DNA of 64,000 bases, from NCBI GenBank assembly GCA_017592665.1, contig JAGFNW010000001.1:682001-746000 (forward strand), in the 5' to 3' direction. Origin of the DNA: Streptosporangiaceae bacterium NEAU-GS5. GTDB lineage: Bacteria; Actinomycetota; Actinomycetes; Streptosporangiales; Streptosporangiaceae. The position numbers and the translations under genes were made by a program. The notes beneath the pieces were generated by a model that was given only the letters and a program-made list of their open reading frames with translations, did no database searches and was not told where the DNA came from. Positions 8,713 to 16,918 of this stretch are shown piece after piece (position 1 is the first letter of the stretch; every line of letters starts with the position of its first letter).

Positions 8713-10281
8713 ATGAAATTGAAGGTCACGTTCGGACAGTGGTCGCACCGGCGGCTTCCATCGGTTTTCGCAGCCGTGTGCTGGCTGGTGATCGGCGCGA
8801 CGGCGGCCCCGGCAACGGCGGCGTCAGCCGATGGAACGCACATCCTGTACGCCTGGGGAAACAATTCGTTCGGCGAGGTCGGCGACGGCACCACCGAGCC
8901 CCGCGCCGTTCCGGTTCCGGTGGCCGGTAGCACGTCCGATTTCAGTGAGGTGGCCGCGTCCGGTGCAGGCGCCGTCGCTCTGCGTGCCGATGGAACCGTG
9001 TGGACCTGGGGTCTGTCCACCCTTCTCGGCGACGGGAGCACGGCGAACCGCGCCACCCCGGGCAAGGTGCCCACGCTGCCGCCGATCAAGCACATCAGCG
9101 CCAGTATTCTCGGTCCCCATGTTCTGGCGGTTGGCACCGACGGGTCGCTGTGGGCCTGGGGCACCAACGGCTCTGGCGAACTGGGAGATGGGACGAAGAC
9201 CTATCGGCCGACTCCGGTCAAGGTGGCCATCTCCGGCACGATCACCCAGGTCGCCGCCGGGAACCGTTCCAGCCTGGCCCTGACGTCCACCGGAGAGGTG
9301 TGGGCCTGGGGCGACAACGAATTCGGGCAACTCGGCAACGCCGACAACACCGGCCCCTCAGGGAGCGTGACCCCGGTCCGGGTGATCGTGCCGGACGGCA
9401 TCATCCAAATCCAGAGCGGCAACTACTTCGGTGTGGCTTTGCGCTCCGACGGTTCGGTATGGACCTGGGGCGACAACCGTGAGGGAGAGCTGGGTGACGG
9501 CAGCACCGCGGACAAGCGGACGGTGGGCACCCGGGTACTGAACGCGACCGGCATCACCAAGATCACCGCTCACTTCCTCCACGTGATGGCATTGGCCGAG
9601 GACGGCACCGTGTGGGCCTGGGGATGGAACCTATGGGGGCAGATCGGAGACGGCGGCCCGAACGGAGTCCGTCGCTCGCCTGTTCACCTGGGTCTGCAGG
9701 GCATCACACGGATCGACACCGGCACGGTTGCGAGCGTCGCCATCGATGCCGGCGGCCATCTGCGTTACTGGGGCCGCAACCTCGGCGGAGAAAGCGGTAC
9801 CGGCCGGACCGATTTGACCCTCGACCAGCCGACCCTGGTCAACAGGTTGACCGGTGTCGTGCGCGCCGACTTCGGAGGGATCGCGGTTTATGCCACAGCC
9901 GACCCCGGCGGCGTCGCGTGGCCGATCACCGGTTACGCCGACAAGTGCGTGGACGTGTCCGGCGCCAACCCCACCGACGGCACCAAAGTCCAGACCTGGA
10001 CCTGCAACGGAACCAACGCCCAGCAGTGGACGATCACCGGCTCCACCATTCAAGCGCTCGGCAAATGCCTGGACGTCAACGGCGCCAACCCCGCCAGCGG
10101 CACCAAAGTCCAGCTGTGGACCTGCAACGGAACCGCCGCACAACAATGGACCATCAACGGCGACGGCACCATCCGAGCCCTCGGCAAATGCCTCGACGTC
10201 ACCGGAACCAACTCCAACGACGGCACACCCCTGATCATCTGGGACTGCCACGGAGGACCCAACCAGCACTGGAACATCTGA
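8713..10281 (+). CDS. Secreted RCC1-repeat beta-propeller with C-terminal ricin-type lectin domain (copy 2)
   Basis: Paralogue of the 3398-4969 gene with the same layout in 522 aa: a signal peptide (FGQWSHRRL, cleavage near ATAASA-DG), about seven RCC1 repeats (for example VWAWGDNEFGQLGN, VWTWGDNREGELGDGS) and a C-terminal three-lobed ricin-B lectin with conserved Cys and QQW motifs. Many coding differences are spread over the propeller, while the lectin third is nearly identical to copy 1 even at synonymous sites. Copy 2 therefore looks like an older duplicate homogenised by gene conversion. It is preceded by box S2 and followed 80 nt later by box S3. Function is unknown; an extracellular glycan-binding scaffold is the safest inference. 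Confidence 0.88.
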   Translation: MKLKVTFGQWSHRRLPSVFAAVCWLVIGATAAPATAASADGTHILYAWGNNSFGEVGDGTTEPRAVPVPVAGSTSDFSEVAASGAGAVALRADGTVWTWGLSTLLGDGSTANRATPGKVPTLPPIKHISASILGPHVLAVGTDGSLWAWGTNGSGELGDGTKTYRPTPVKVAISGTITQVAAGNRSSLALTSTGEVWAWGDNEFGQLGNADNTGPSGSVTPVRVIVPDGIIQIQSGNYFGVALRSDGSVWTWGDNREGELGDGSTADKRTVGTRVLNATGITKITAHFLHVMALAEDGTVWAWGWNLWGQIGDGGPNGVRRSPVHLGLQGITRIDTGTVASVAIDAGGHLRYWGRNLGGESGTGRTDLTLDQPTLVNRLTGVVRADFGGIAVYATADPGGVAWPITGYADKCVDVSGANPTDGTKVQTWTCNGTNAQQWTITGSTIQALGKCLDVNGANPASGTKVQLWTCNGTAAQQWTINGDGTIRALGKCLDVTGTNSNDGTPLIIWDCHGGPNQHWNI

Positions 10282-10363
10282 CAAAGGACTCTGCGCGGCA
10301 AGTGGCAGGTGCGCCGAAGCCAAGCACCGGACATCGGCGGCGGCCGTCACGGCCACCAGGGAA

Positions 10364-10409
10364 ATAGGGAGATTTTCCCGATGCCGGTCCGCCGCGCCGT
10401 CCGCAGACT
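10364..10409 (+). promoter_or_regulatory. Island box S3 upstream of the LAL regulator
   Basis: ATAGGGA-GATTT-TCCCGAT at 10364-10382 has the best arms of the four boxes. At the -10 register (21 nt on, 10404-10409) the sequence is CAGACT, a poor hexamer. The promoter may therefore be weak or strongly activator-dependent, or the site may act differently here. Its position 135 bp before the LAL gene suggests autoregulation. Confidence 0.6.
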
Positions 10410-10517
10410 CATGTACCCGGAAAGGGCGCGACTTTCTGGTGCTGGTGGGTCAGGCATGCTTTCCCATGTCGCGAGCGTGCTGTAGTTCAGACGCGGGACG
10501 CGGGGGACACTTCAGAC

Positions 10518-13109
10518 ATGCGGTTGCTGGAGCGTGAGGCGGCGGTGGCGGCGCTGGCCGAATACGCGGGCGAGGCCGGTCGCGGGCAAGGCCGGCTGGT
10601 TCTTGTCGCGGGCGAGGCGGGAGTCGGGAAGTCGGCGCTGGTGGAGCGGCTTCAGCAGGAGTTGCCCGCGGCGCGCTGGTCGTGGGGGGCATGCGACGGG
10701 TTGTTCACACCACGGCCACTCGGACCTCTGTTCGACCTGGCCGACCAACTCGGTGGCCGCCTGCAGGACCTGTGCCGTTCGGGAACCGACCGTATGGAAT
10801 TGTTCCGCGCGCTGCTACGGCAGGTCGGCGAGCCAGGCGTGCTGGACGTGGTGATCGTGGAGGACATTCACTGGGCGGACGAGGCCACTCTCGACCTGCT
10901 GAGGTTCGCCGGTCGGCGGTTGCGGGATGCCTGGGTGCTGCTCATCGCCACCTATCGGGACGACATTCACGCACGGGGAGATCTACTGCCGATTACACTG
11001 GGTGATCTCGTGACGCAGCGGTCTACCCGGCGGATCGAGCTGGCTCCCCTTTCCAAGCATGCGGTGGAAGTGCTGGCCGAGGGCAGCGGCTGGGATGCGG
11101 CCGAGCTGTTCCGGCTGACCGGGGGAAATTCGTTCTACGTGACCGAGGTGCTGCAGGCGGACGCACGGGCCGTGCCGACTTCGGCGCGCGACGCGGTTTT
11201 GGCCCGTGCGGCCCGGCTGACCCCCCCGTCGCGCGCCGTACTGGATGCCGCGGCATTGACCGGTTCACGGGTCGACCTGCGGTTGCTCGAGTCCATTACC
11301 GAGTGCACACCCGCAATCGTCGACGAACTGCTGGCGTGCGGGCTGCTGGTGGCGGACGGAACGTGGGTGAGGTTCCGCCACGAGATCGCGCGGCTGGCAG
11401 TGGCGCAGGCGATCGTCTCGCACCGTGGCGCCGTCATCCATCGCCGGATCCTCGACGCGTTGCGCGCCCGGGGGTGCGACGACGATGCGCTGATGGCCTT
11501 CCACGCGCAGGCGGCCGGCGACGATGCGGCGGTGCTGCGCCACGCGCAGGCGGCGGCACGACGTGCGGCCGGCCTGGGCGCGCACCGCGAGGCGGCCGCG
11601 CAGTTCGAGCTGGCACTGCGCTTCGCCGCGGACGCCGACTCCGCGCTGATCGCGGGGTTGCAGGACGAGCTTTCCGACCAGTTGGCACTCGGAGACCGCT
11701 GGCAGGATGCCGCCGACGCGTGCGAGCGGGCGCTGGCGCTGTGGCGCGAGGCGGGTGATCGCCTGCGGGAGGGCGACTCCCTTCGGCGTTTGTCGCGCTC
11801 CTTGTGGAACCTGTGCCGTGGAGATGAGGCGGTCGCCGCGGCTCACGCCGCGATCGCCGTGCTCGAGCCGCTCGGACCTACCCTTGAGCTGGCCTGGGCC
11901 TATGCGACCTTGGCCAACCGCTGGATGTTGTGCTCGGAGCATGAGAAAGCGACCGAGTTCGCGCTGCGGGCACAGGCGATCGCGGCGCAGACCGGGGCGT
12001 CCGATGTGCTCAGCTATTCGCTCAACACACAGGCATGCAGCGCTTCCGCCATAGGGCAGGACTGGGCCGCGCTGATGCACCGCGCGCTCCAGATCGCGCT
12101 GTCCGGCCGCCATCATGAACACGCGGGTCGTGCGTATAACAACCTCGGCAGCATTTACGCGGAACGGCGGCAGTTCGCCGAGGCCGAGCGCTGGTTCGAG
12201 GAGGGCATCGCGTACTGCGATGAACACGACATCACGATGTACGCGACGAGCATGCGGGGCGAGCAGGCCAACATGCTGGACTCCGCGGGGCGCTGGGACG
12301 AGGCCGTGACATTGAGCCTGGAGATCCTGGCCGTGTCCGGGCCCGCACCGGCCAATCGGATATGCGGCCTGAAAAGGCTTGGCGTGATTCGCGCGCGCCG
12401 CGGTGAGCCGGGAATCTGGGACTGTCTCGACGAGGCCGCCGCGAGCGCCGACGCCGCAGGTCAGCCCTACGACATGGCGACCATCCGGCTGGTCCGCGCC
12501 GAGGCGTACTGGCTGGCGGGAAATATGGCCGAGGCCAGGTACGAGGCTGAGCTGGCCGACGATGTCGTCGACAAATGTGACGAATGGATGCGCGGGTCGG
12601 TCGCGTCCTGGCTGGCACGGACCGAATCCGCACGGCCGTCGCGTGGCGCCATCGCCGAGCCGTACCGGCTGGAGCTGGAGGGCGGCATACGAGAGGCCGC
12701 CAAGATGTGGCGCGAACTGAACCACCCATATGAGGCGGCGCTGGTCCTGATCGGCGCTACCGAAGAAGAGGCGTTGCTCGAGGCGTACGAGATCTTCACG
12801 AACCTCGGTGCGGCGGCCGCGGCCAAGTTCGTGGAAGAGCGGAGGCGCCTGCTCGGCCTCCAGCCCGCATCCACTGCGCGGCAAACCACATCGGCGTCCC
12901 CTTTCGGGCTGACCGCACGCGAGCGTGAGGTCCTGGATCTGATCTGCACCGCCCACACCAACGCCGAGATCGCCGACAAGCTGTGCATCTCCGCCAAGAC
13001 CGCAGGTCATCACGTGTCGGCGATCCTGGCCAAGATGGGCGCCCCGAGCCGAAGCGCCGCCGCGCGCGAGGCTATCCGGCTGGGCCTGACCAGATCCGGC
13101 AACACCTGA
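10518..13109 (+). CDS. LAL-type LuxR regulator (AAA+ ATPase, TPR-like region, C-terminal HTH)
   Basis: Large 863-aa transcription factor of the MalT/LAL class. An N-terminal AAA+ module carries Walker A GEAGVGKS (residues 32-39) and Walker B VVIVEDIHWADE (111-122). The middle ~500 residues are alpha-helical and contain TPR-like repeats (RAYNNLGSIYAERRQFAEAERWFEEG). The LuxR helix-turn-helix is at ~797-860 (LTAREREVLDLICTAHTNAEIADKLCISAKTAGHHVSAILAKM). Such proteins are usually ATP- and ligand-dependent activators that bind inverted repeats near -42. It is the only large DNA-binding regulator in the island and sits between boxes S3 and S4, so it is the leading candidate to bind the ATAGGGA-N5-TCCCGAT sites; that link is inference. 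The ribosome-binding site is weak (GGGGGA, 12 nt). Confidence 0.93.
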   Translation: MRLLEREAAVAALAEYAGEAGRGQGRLVLVAGEAGVGKSALVERLQQELPAARWSWGACDGLFTPRPLGPLFDLADQLGGRLQDLCRSGTDRMELFRALLRQVGEPGVLDVVIVEDIHWADEATLDLLRFAGRRLRDAWVLLIATYRDDIHARGDLLPITLGDLVTQRSTRRIELAPLSKHAVEVLAEGSGWDAAELFRLTGGNSFYVTEVLQADARAVPTSARDAVLARAARLTPPSRAVLDAAALTGSRVDLRLLESITECTPAIVDELLACGLLVADGTWVRFRHEIARLAVAQAIVSHRGAVIHRRILDALRARGCDDDALMAFHAQAAGDDAAVLRHAQAAARRAAGLGAHREAAAQFELALRFAADADSALIAGLQDELSDQLALGDRWQDAADACERALALWREAGDRLREGDSLRRLSRSLWNLCRGDEAVAAAHAAIAVLEPLGPTLELAWAYATLANRWMLCSEHEKATEFALRAQAIAAQTGASDVLSYSLNTQACSASAIGQDWAALMHRALQIALSGRHHEHAGRAYNNLGSIYAERRQFAEAERWFEEGIAYCDEHDITMYATSMRGEQANMLDSAGRWDEAVTLSLEILAVSGPAPANRICGLKRLGVIRARRGEPGIWDCLDEAAASADAAGQPYDMATIRLVRAEAYWLAGNMAEARYEAELADDVVDKCDEWMRGSVASWLARTESARPSRGAIAEPYRLELEGGIREAAKMWRELNHPYEAALVLIGATEEEALLEAYEIFTNLGAAAAAKFVEERRRLLGLQPASTARQTTSASPFGLTAREREVLDLICTAHTNAEIADKLCISAKTAGHHVSAILAKMGAPSRSAAAREAIRLGLTRSGNT

Positions 13110-13122
13110 GGACGTACGGAAC

Positions 13123-13168
13123 ATAGGGAATTTCTCCCGATCTCCGATTCCCCGGCTCGATCTAGGGT
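13123..13168 (+). promoter_or_regulatory. Island box S4 and promoter for the GHKL ATPase
   Basis: ATAGGGA-ATTTC-TCCCGAT at 13123-13141 is the closest to the consensus. It is followed after exactly 21 nt by TAGGGT at 13163-13168. It begins 13 bp after the LAL stop codon, so the downstream ATPase gene has its own promoter and is not just a read-through partner. The predicted leader to the ATG at 13203 is about 28 nt and includes the GGGGGA ribosome-binding site. Confidence 0.7.
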
Positions 13169-13202
13169 CAGTGCCGTACGCACCATCTGAGGCTGGGGGA
13201 AA

Positions 13203-13658
13203 ATGAACAGGAAGGTGGGCGAGGGCCTGCCCGTCACGCCCGCTGATGCCGGGGAGGCGTTGTCCGAGGAGCGCGGCCTTGCCGGCGCACTTGAGGACCA
13301 TCTCGTCAATTGGTCGGACCGGACCGGTGTCCTGGTCGAGATCTGGGCTCTGCCGACAACGGACGTGGCCGCCGACATAGCGGAATGCGTTCTTGAGACC
13401 ATCACCGACGCTCTCGAAAACGTTGAACGGCATAGCGGTGCCCGACAGGTCTCAGTGGCGGTGACCACTGGTCGCAACGGCCTGCGTCTTACTGTCAGCG
13501 ATGACGGGCGTGGGATGGTCCCCGATACCGCCGGTCGCGGGATCGCCCGGATGAAGGCCAATTTCGTGGCGCTAGGCGGCTCCCTATCGGTCAATGGTGT
13601 TCTCGGTGGAGGGACCACGGTGTCGGGCGTGCTGCCAGGAAAGGCACGAACCAGCTGA
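13203..13658 (+). CDS. Stand-alone GHKL (HATPase_c) protein
   Basis: Soluble 151-aa protein made almost only of a histidine-kinase ATPase domain of the NarL-partner class. It shows the N box VLETITDALENVERHSGA, the G1 box VSDDGRGMVP, G2 AGRGIARMKANFVALGG and the terminal GGGTTVSGVLPG. No DHp helix, phospho-acceptor His or membrane segment is present, and the ~40-residue N-terminus is unlike known sensor domains. It cannot autophosphorylate on a resident histidine. It may be an anti-sigma-like kinase, a trans-acting ATPase partner, or the remnant of a kinase that lost its sensor. Box S4 gives it a promoter shared in design with the lectins and the LAL gene. A relic of a second copy lies at 5004-5063. 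Confidence 0.82.
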   Translation: MNRKVGEGLPVTPADAGEALSEERGLAGALEDHLVNWSDRTGVLVEIWALPTTDVAADIAECVLETITDALENVERHSGARQVSVAVTTGRNGLRLTVSDDGRGMVPDTAGRGIARMKANFVALGGSLSVNGVLGGGTTVSGVLPGKARTS

Positions 13659-13674
13659 GCTCGTGGCCTGCGCA

Positions 13675-13890
13675 CGGCCCGACGGGGTTCAGCGGTTTTC
13701 GCCGGTATGTGTTCGCTGGCGATCGGCACGGTGCCGATACCTGTGGCGCCGGCCGCGGCGGACGTGGCAAACATCTTGTACGGCTGGGGATACAACGCGT
13801 CCGGCCAGGCCGGCGACGGGACCACCGAGTCCAGCGTCCATCCGATCCCCGTGGCCGGGGACACGTCGGACATCACTGCGGGCCACTGGG
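13675..13890 (+). pseudogene. Truncated third RCC1-lectin copy
   Basis: The DNA closely matches codons ~17-80 of RCC1 copy 1: the signal-peptide core FAGMCSLAIG, then ANILYGWGYNASGQAGDGT and HPIPVAGDTSDIT. The original start is lost, and homology stops near 13885 in unrelated DNA leading into the hairpin array. It begins 17 bp after the GHKL stop codon, the reverse order of the 3.4-5.1 kb unit, where an intact RCC1 gene is followed by a GHKL relic. Confidence 0.8.
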
Positions 13891-13975
13891 AAGGCGCTTC
13901 GCGCCGACCACGGTGGCCCGCTTCGGGTGGACCTGACGTCCGCTTACGCGAACACGGCAACCACGGTAGCGCTGG

Positions 13976-14222
13976 GGGTGTCGGGGGCGGAGCCCCCGGG
14001 AAAAGGGGGCGGGGGCGGAGCCCCCGGGAAAAGGGGGCGGGGGCGAAGCCCCCGGGAAAAGGGGGCGGGGGCGAAGCCCCCGGGAACGGGCGAAGCCCAC
14101 AAGGGGCGCGGGGCGAAGCCCCGAGGAGCGGGCGAAGCCCACAAGGGGGTGTGGGGGCGAAGCCCCCACAAGAAGCGGGGGTGTCGGGGGGCGCAGCCCC
14201 CTGACAACTGGGGGTCCGGGGG
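13976..14222. repeat. Array of GGGGGCGAAGCCCCC-type hairpin repeats
   Basis: About 245 bp of short imperfect tandem units built on GGGGGCG[GA]AGCCCCC, joined by GGAAAAGGGGGCG or CCCACAAGGGG spacers. Each unit is a perfect or near-perfect hairpin. The array lies between the RCC1 relic and the tmRNA terminator. All frames are open because of composition, but no credible protein is encoded. Similar dispersed hairpin arrays occur between genes in high-GC actinomycetes. Confidence 0.85.
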
Positions 14223-14247
14223 TTATCCCCCGGGCAGACATGACGAA

Positions 14248-14290
14248 GCGGACCACGGGAGGAACCCGAAGGGTTCCGACCATGGTCCGC
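14248..14290 (-). terminator. Terminator after ssrA
   Basis: Interrupted inverted repeat: outer arms GCGGACCA/TGGTCCGC (14248-14255, 14283-14290) and inner arms GGAACCC/GGGTTCC (14261-14267, 14271-14277) with a 3-nt loop. It sits 8 bp past the mature tmRNA 3' end. No U-tract is present, as is usual for actinobacteria. Confidence 0.6.
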
Positions 14291-14297
14291 CCATCCG

Positions 14298-14684
14298 TGG
14301 AGGTGGCGGGAATCGAACCCGCGTCCTTCGGCACCGAGTCAGGGATTCTCCGGGCGCAGCCTGCTACTGATTTCTCAGCCCCGGCAAGCTCGCAGGCAAG
14401 TCGCCGATGGGCTCAGTCGCTGTCAGATTTCCCGCACGGCCCCGCGACCGGGTCGTGCGGTTGAGCCTCCTAGCGATGCCAGCACCGGACCGGAGGCACT
14501 TCCGGGCTGACAAGGTTACTTCGCTGTTTAGGCAGCGAGACCCAGGGTGTCCTGGGTCAGAACCTGAGTGCGCGTAGAGTTGGCACTTATTGGTTTGCGG
14601 TCACAGTATTAACGAGGTTATGTCCGCCGTCCTCGGCCCGCTTCCCACTGTCTCGCAATGTCGAAGTCGAAACCGGTCACCCCC
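14298..14684 (-). ncRNA. ssrA: tmRNA
   Basis: Transfer-messenger RNA that rescues stalled ribosomes together with SmpB (encoded at 16915-17406). The 5' end reads GGGGGTGACCGGTTTCGACT, the conserved tRNA-like start. The 3' end reads GGTTCGATTCCCGCCACCTC and closes a 7-bp acceptor stem (GGGGGUG with CACCUCC, one G-U pair) with discriminator A. CCA is not encoded; CGG follows. Between them lies a tag reading frame at 14528-14584: GCC resume codon, peptide ANSTRTQVLTQDTLGLAA, TAA stop. The tail LAA is the protease-recognition end expected. The ends are set from the acceptor stem and could shift by one base. Confidence 0.92.
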
Positions 14685-14765
14685 CTGTTCAGTTGTCAGC
14701 ACAACGATACAGGTCCCAACGCCTCCGCCGCGAACCGAATTCCGCGGGCGTTCACCAAGCCGAAA

Positions 14766-14861
14766 CCCCCGGAGGCGATGCACGTGGCAGTCGCCTCCGG
14801 GGGCCGACCGGCAGGGTCGAGCCGGTCCGGACGGCGGGGCTCCCCCCGAGATGGAGCCCCG
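14766..14861 (-). terminator. Two tandem hairpins after the PBP-like gene
   Basis: A perfect 13-bp stem (CCCCCGGAGGCGA at 14766-14778 with its complement at 14791-14803) and a 9-bp stem (CGGGGCTCC at 14835-14843 with 14853-14861). They lie between the stop codon of the PBP-like gene and the 5' end of ssrA, so they probably end the smpB operon and insulate ssrA. The rest of the 14685-14974 gap holds nothing recognised. Confidence 0.65.
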
Positions 14862-14974
14862 GTCTCATCACGGCGACTGAGTCCGCAACCCCCCAAGCGG
14901 TGCTCAGTCACCCTGAAAGACGCCGCAACGGGCTCTGTTGGTTGCTCGGGTGATCCACTTTTTTCTTGACGTGG

Positions 14975-16918
14975 TCAGGGCGTCACGTGGGCGTTGCGGA
15001 AAAACGTGCCGGCGATCACGGCTGCCTCGCCCTGGTCGGGGGTTTCGGCCATCACGGCGATGGCCACGTCGCCCTGCCAGCCGACGAACCAGGACAGGTT
15101 TCGGCGCTTCTTCTCGGTGTAGCCGAGCCCGGCGGCCACGCCGTACACCGGGTCGCCGGGTGCGGCCGCGGCTTGGGCACTGCCGGAGGTGACGCCGGCG
15201 CGCATGAGGTCGCGGAGCTTGGCGGCGGCGCCCTGGTCGAGCGGGATGGGCGAGGGCGCGGACGGCAGGGTCGCCTCGGCGGCCGGGTCGGGGGTGGCGG
15301 GCGAGGTCACGAGCACCGGCGGGCGCCACGTGCCGGACGCGACGGCCCCCGCGACGAGCGCCATGGACAGTGGGCTCACCCGGACCGTGGTCCCGGCGAT
15401 GATCCTTGCCCGGTCGGCGTCGCTGGAACCGGCCGGGAGCGCGCCGCTGTAGGCGCTGACCGGCAGCCCCCACTTGGCGGCGACGCCGAGCGTGGCCGAG
15501 CTGTCGTCGACCGTCTGGTCGGTGGTCAGACGGGCGAGGGAGGCGAGCGCGGTGGCGCAGCCCTGCGCGAAGTCGGCGGCGAAGGTGGCCGAGTCGTCCG
15601 GCACGGCAGAGGTCGTCTTTCCGGTCGGGTCGACCGCTCCGGAAGCGCCGACCGTCCCCGTGGTGGTGCCGGCGACCTCGGCGGTGAAGCGGGCGCCGCC
15701 CACGGTCCGGTCGGCCGTGCAGGGGACCTTCCGCCGTACGTCGAAGCCGTTTTTGAGCAGGCCGTACGAGGTGACGATCGAGTAGGTGGTGCCGGGCGGG
15801 TAATGCCCGGCGAGCGCGTCCTTCTCCTGGTTGAAGCGGTGCCCGGGGTCGGTGGAGACGGCGAGGATCTGCCCGGTCGAGGCCTGTACGGCGACCAGCG
15901 CGGCGGGCACCTGCCCTGTCGTCGCGATGTCGGCGGCCCGCTGGAGCCGGGAGTCGATGGTCGTCTTGACCGAGGTGTTCTTCCGCCCCGGCCACGACTT
16001 GAGCTCGCGCATCTCCTGGGTCTTGGTGTCGATGATGATGACCCGGGTCTCGGTGGAGCCGGTCAGCTGATCCTGGTAGGCCTTCTGCAGGCCTTCGCGC
16101 CCGACCGTGTCGCCGGCCCGCTGGGGCCCGCCGAGCTGCTGCTCCTTCTCGGCGGTGATCGCGGCCACCCGGCCGACGATCTGGGTGGGCGAGGCGGGGG
16201 CCACCGGCTGCGTGTCGGTGAACACGCGCAGGCCCTGGATGGCCGCCAGCCGCGCCCGCAGCTCCTCGTACTTGGCCCGGCCGAAGGTGGCGAGCGGCAC
16301 CCGGTCGTTCGGCGGCGCCGAGAGGATCTTGCTGAGCAGGCGGTCCTGCGCGAAGCCGGTGACGGCCGACAGCTGGCGGCAGAGCTCGGCGGGGTCGCTC
16401 AGCTCGGATGGGATCACCGAGGCCACGTACAGGCGCGCGTCGGTCTGCAGCGGGTTTCCGTCGCGGTCGAGGATGGGCTGGCGCGGCTGCGGGTCGACGG
16501 CCACCGCGAGCCGCTGCCCTTCGTGCATGTCGGGGTGGATGACCGCCGGTGACCAGCGCACCTTCCACTCTCCGCCGACCAGATGGAGCGGGAGCACGCT
16601 GTCGTACTCCCACAGGGGGTTGTTCTCCCCCAGGTCGACCTCGGCGTGATACTTCGCGGTGGCCTGGTCGCCGTCGGCCTTGATGGACGAGACCGAGAAG
16701 CGCATGGAGGCCGCGTCGAGCTGAACCCCGACCGCCTCGAGAGCCTTCCGCACGGTCGCGGGGTCGCCGTCGGCCCGGCGCGCGGCCGACGCGTAGTCAC
16801 CGTCTTCCCAGCCGACCAGGAACTCCCGCACCGCCTCGTGCGGTGAGGGCTCCTCGAAGCAGGCGGTGAGCGCGGGCGCCGCGAGACCGAGCGCGAGCGC
16901 GAGCCGTACGAGCTTCAC
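14975..16918 (-). CDS. PBP-like lipoprotein with degenerate transpeptidase motifs
   Basis: Lipoprotein of 647 aa (lipobox ALTAC, Cys20) with the layout of a class B penicillin-binding protein: an NTF2-like MecA_N domain (~25-140), a PBP dimerisation region (~145-320) and a transpeptidase domain (~335-640). The signature motifs appear lost. The SxxK site aligns with [11 protein letters not shown], giving Thr377 for Ser and Ser380 for Lys. The SxN site aligns with QGCATALA. The KTG site aligns with GLGYTEK. It is therefore predicted not to be an acylating transpeptidase. It may be a pseudoenzyme that scaffolds or regulates division PBPs. Its ATG overlaps the smpB stop (ATGA), placing it in the ftsE-ftsX-smpB operon. 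Confidence 0.88.
   Translation of the reverse strand: MKLVRLALALGLAAPALTACFEEPSPHEAVREFLVGWEDGDYASAARRADGDPATVRKALEAVGVQLDAASMRFSVSSIKADGDQATAKYHAEVDLGENNPLWEYDSVLPLHLVGGEWKVRWSPAVIHPDMHEGQRLAVAVDPQPRQPILDRDGNPLQTDARLYVASVIPSELSDPAELCRQLSAVTGFAQDRLLSKILSAPPNDRVPLATFGRAKYEELRARLAAIQGLRVFTDTQPVAPASPTQIVGRVAAITAEKEQQLGGPQRAGDTVGREGLQKAYQDQLTGSTETRVIIIDTKTQEMRELKSWPGRKNTSVKTTIDSRLQRAADIATTGQVPAALVAVQASTGQILAVSTDPGHRFNQEKDALAGHYPPGTTYSIVTSYGLLKNGFDVRRKVPCTADRTVGGARFTAEVAGTTTGTVGASGAVDPTGKTTSAVPDDSATFAADFAQGCATALASLARLTTDQTVDDSSATLGVAAKWGLPVSAYSGALPAGSSDADRARIIAGTTVRVSPLSMALVAGAVASGTWRPPVLVTSPATPDPAAEATLPSAPSPIPLDQGAAAKLRDLMRAGVTSGSAQAAAAPGDPVYGVAAGLGYTEKKRRNLSWFVGWQGDVAIAVMAETPDQGEAAVIAGTFFRNAHVTP

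Noticed and set aside
13976-14204. Long open frames on both strands across the hairpin array
   Set aside because: All are produced by repeated GC-rich hairpin units; the peptides are low-complexity Pro/Gly/Arg strings with no start context.
13976-14222. CRISPR-like array
   Set aside because: Units are hairpins of uneven length without unique spacers of constant size, and there are no cas genes.
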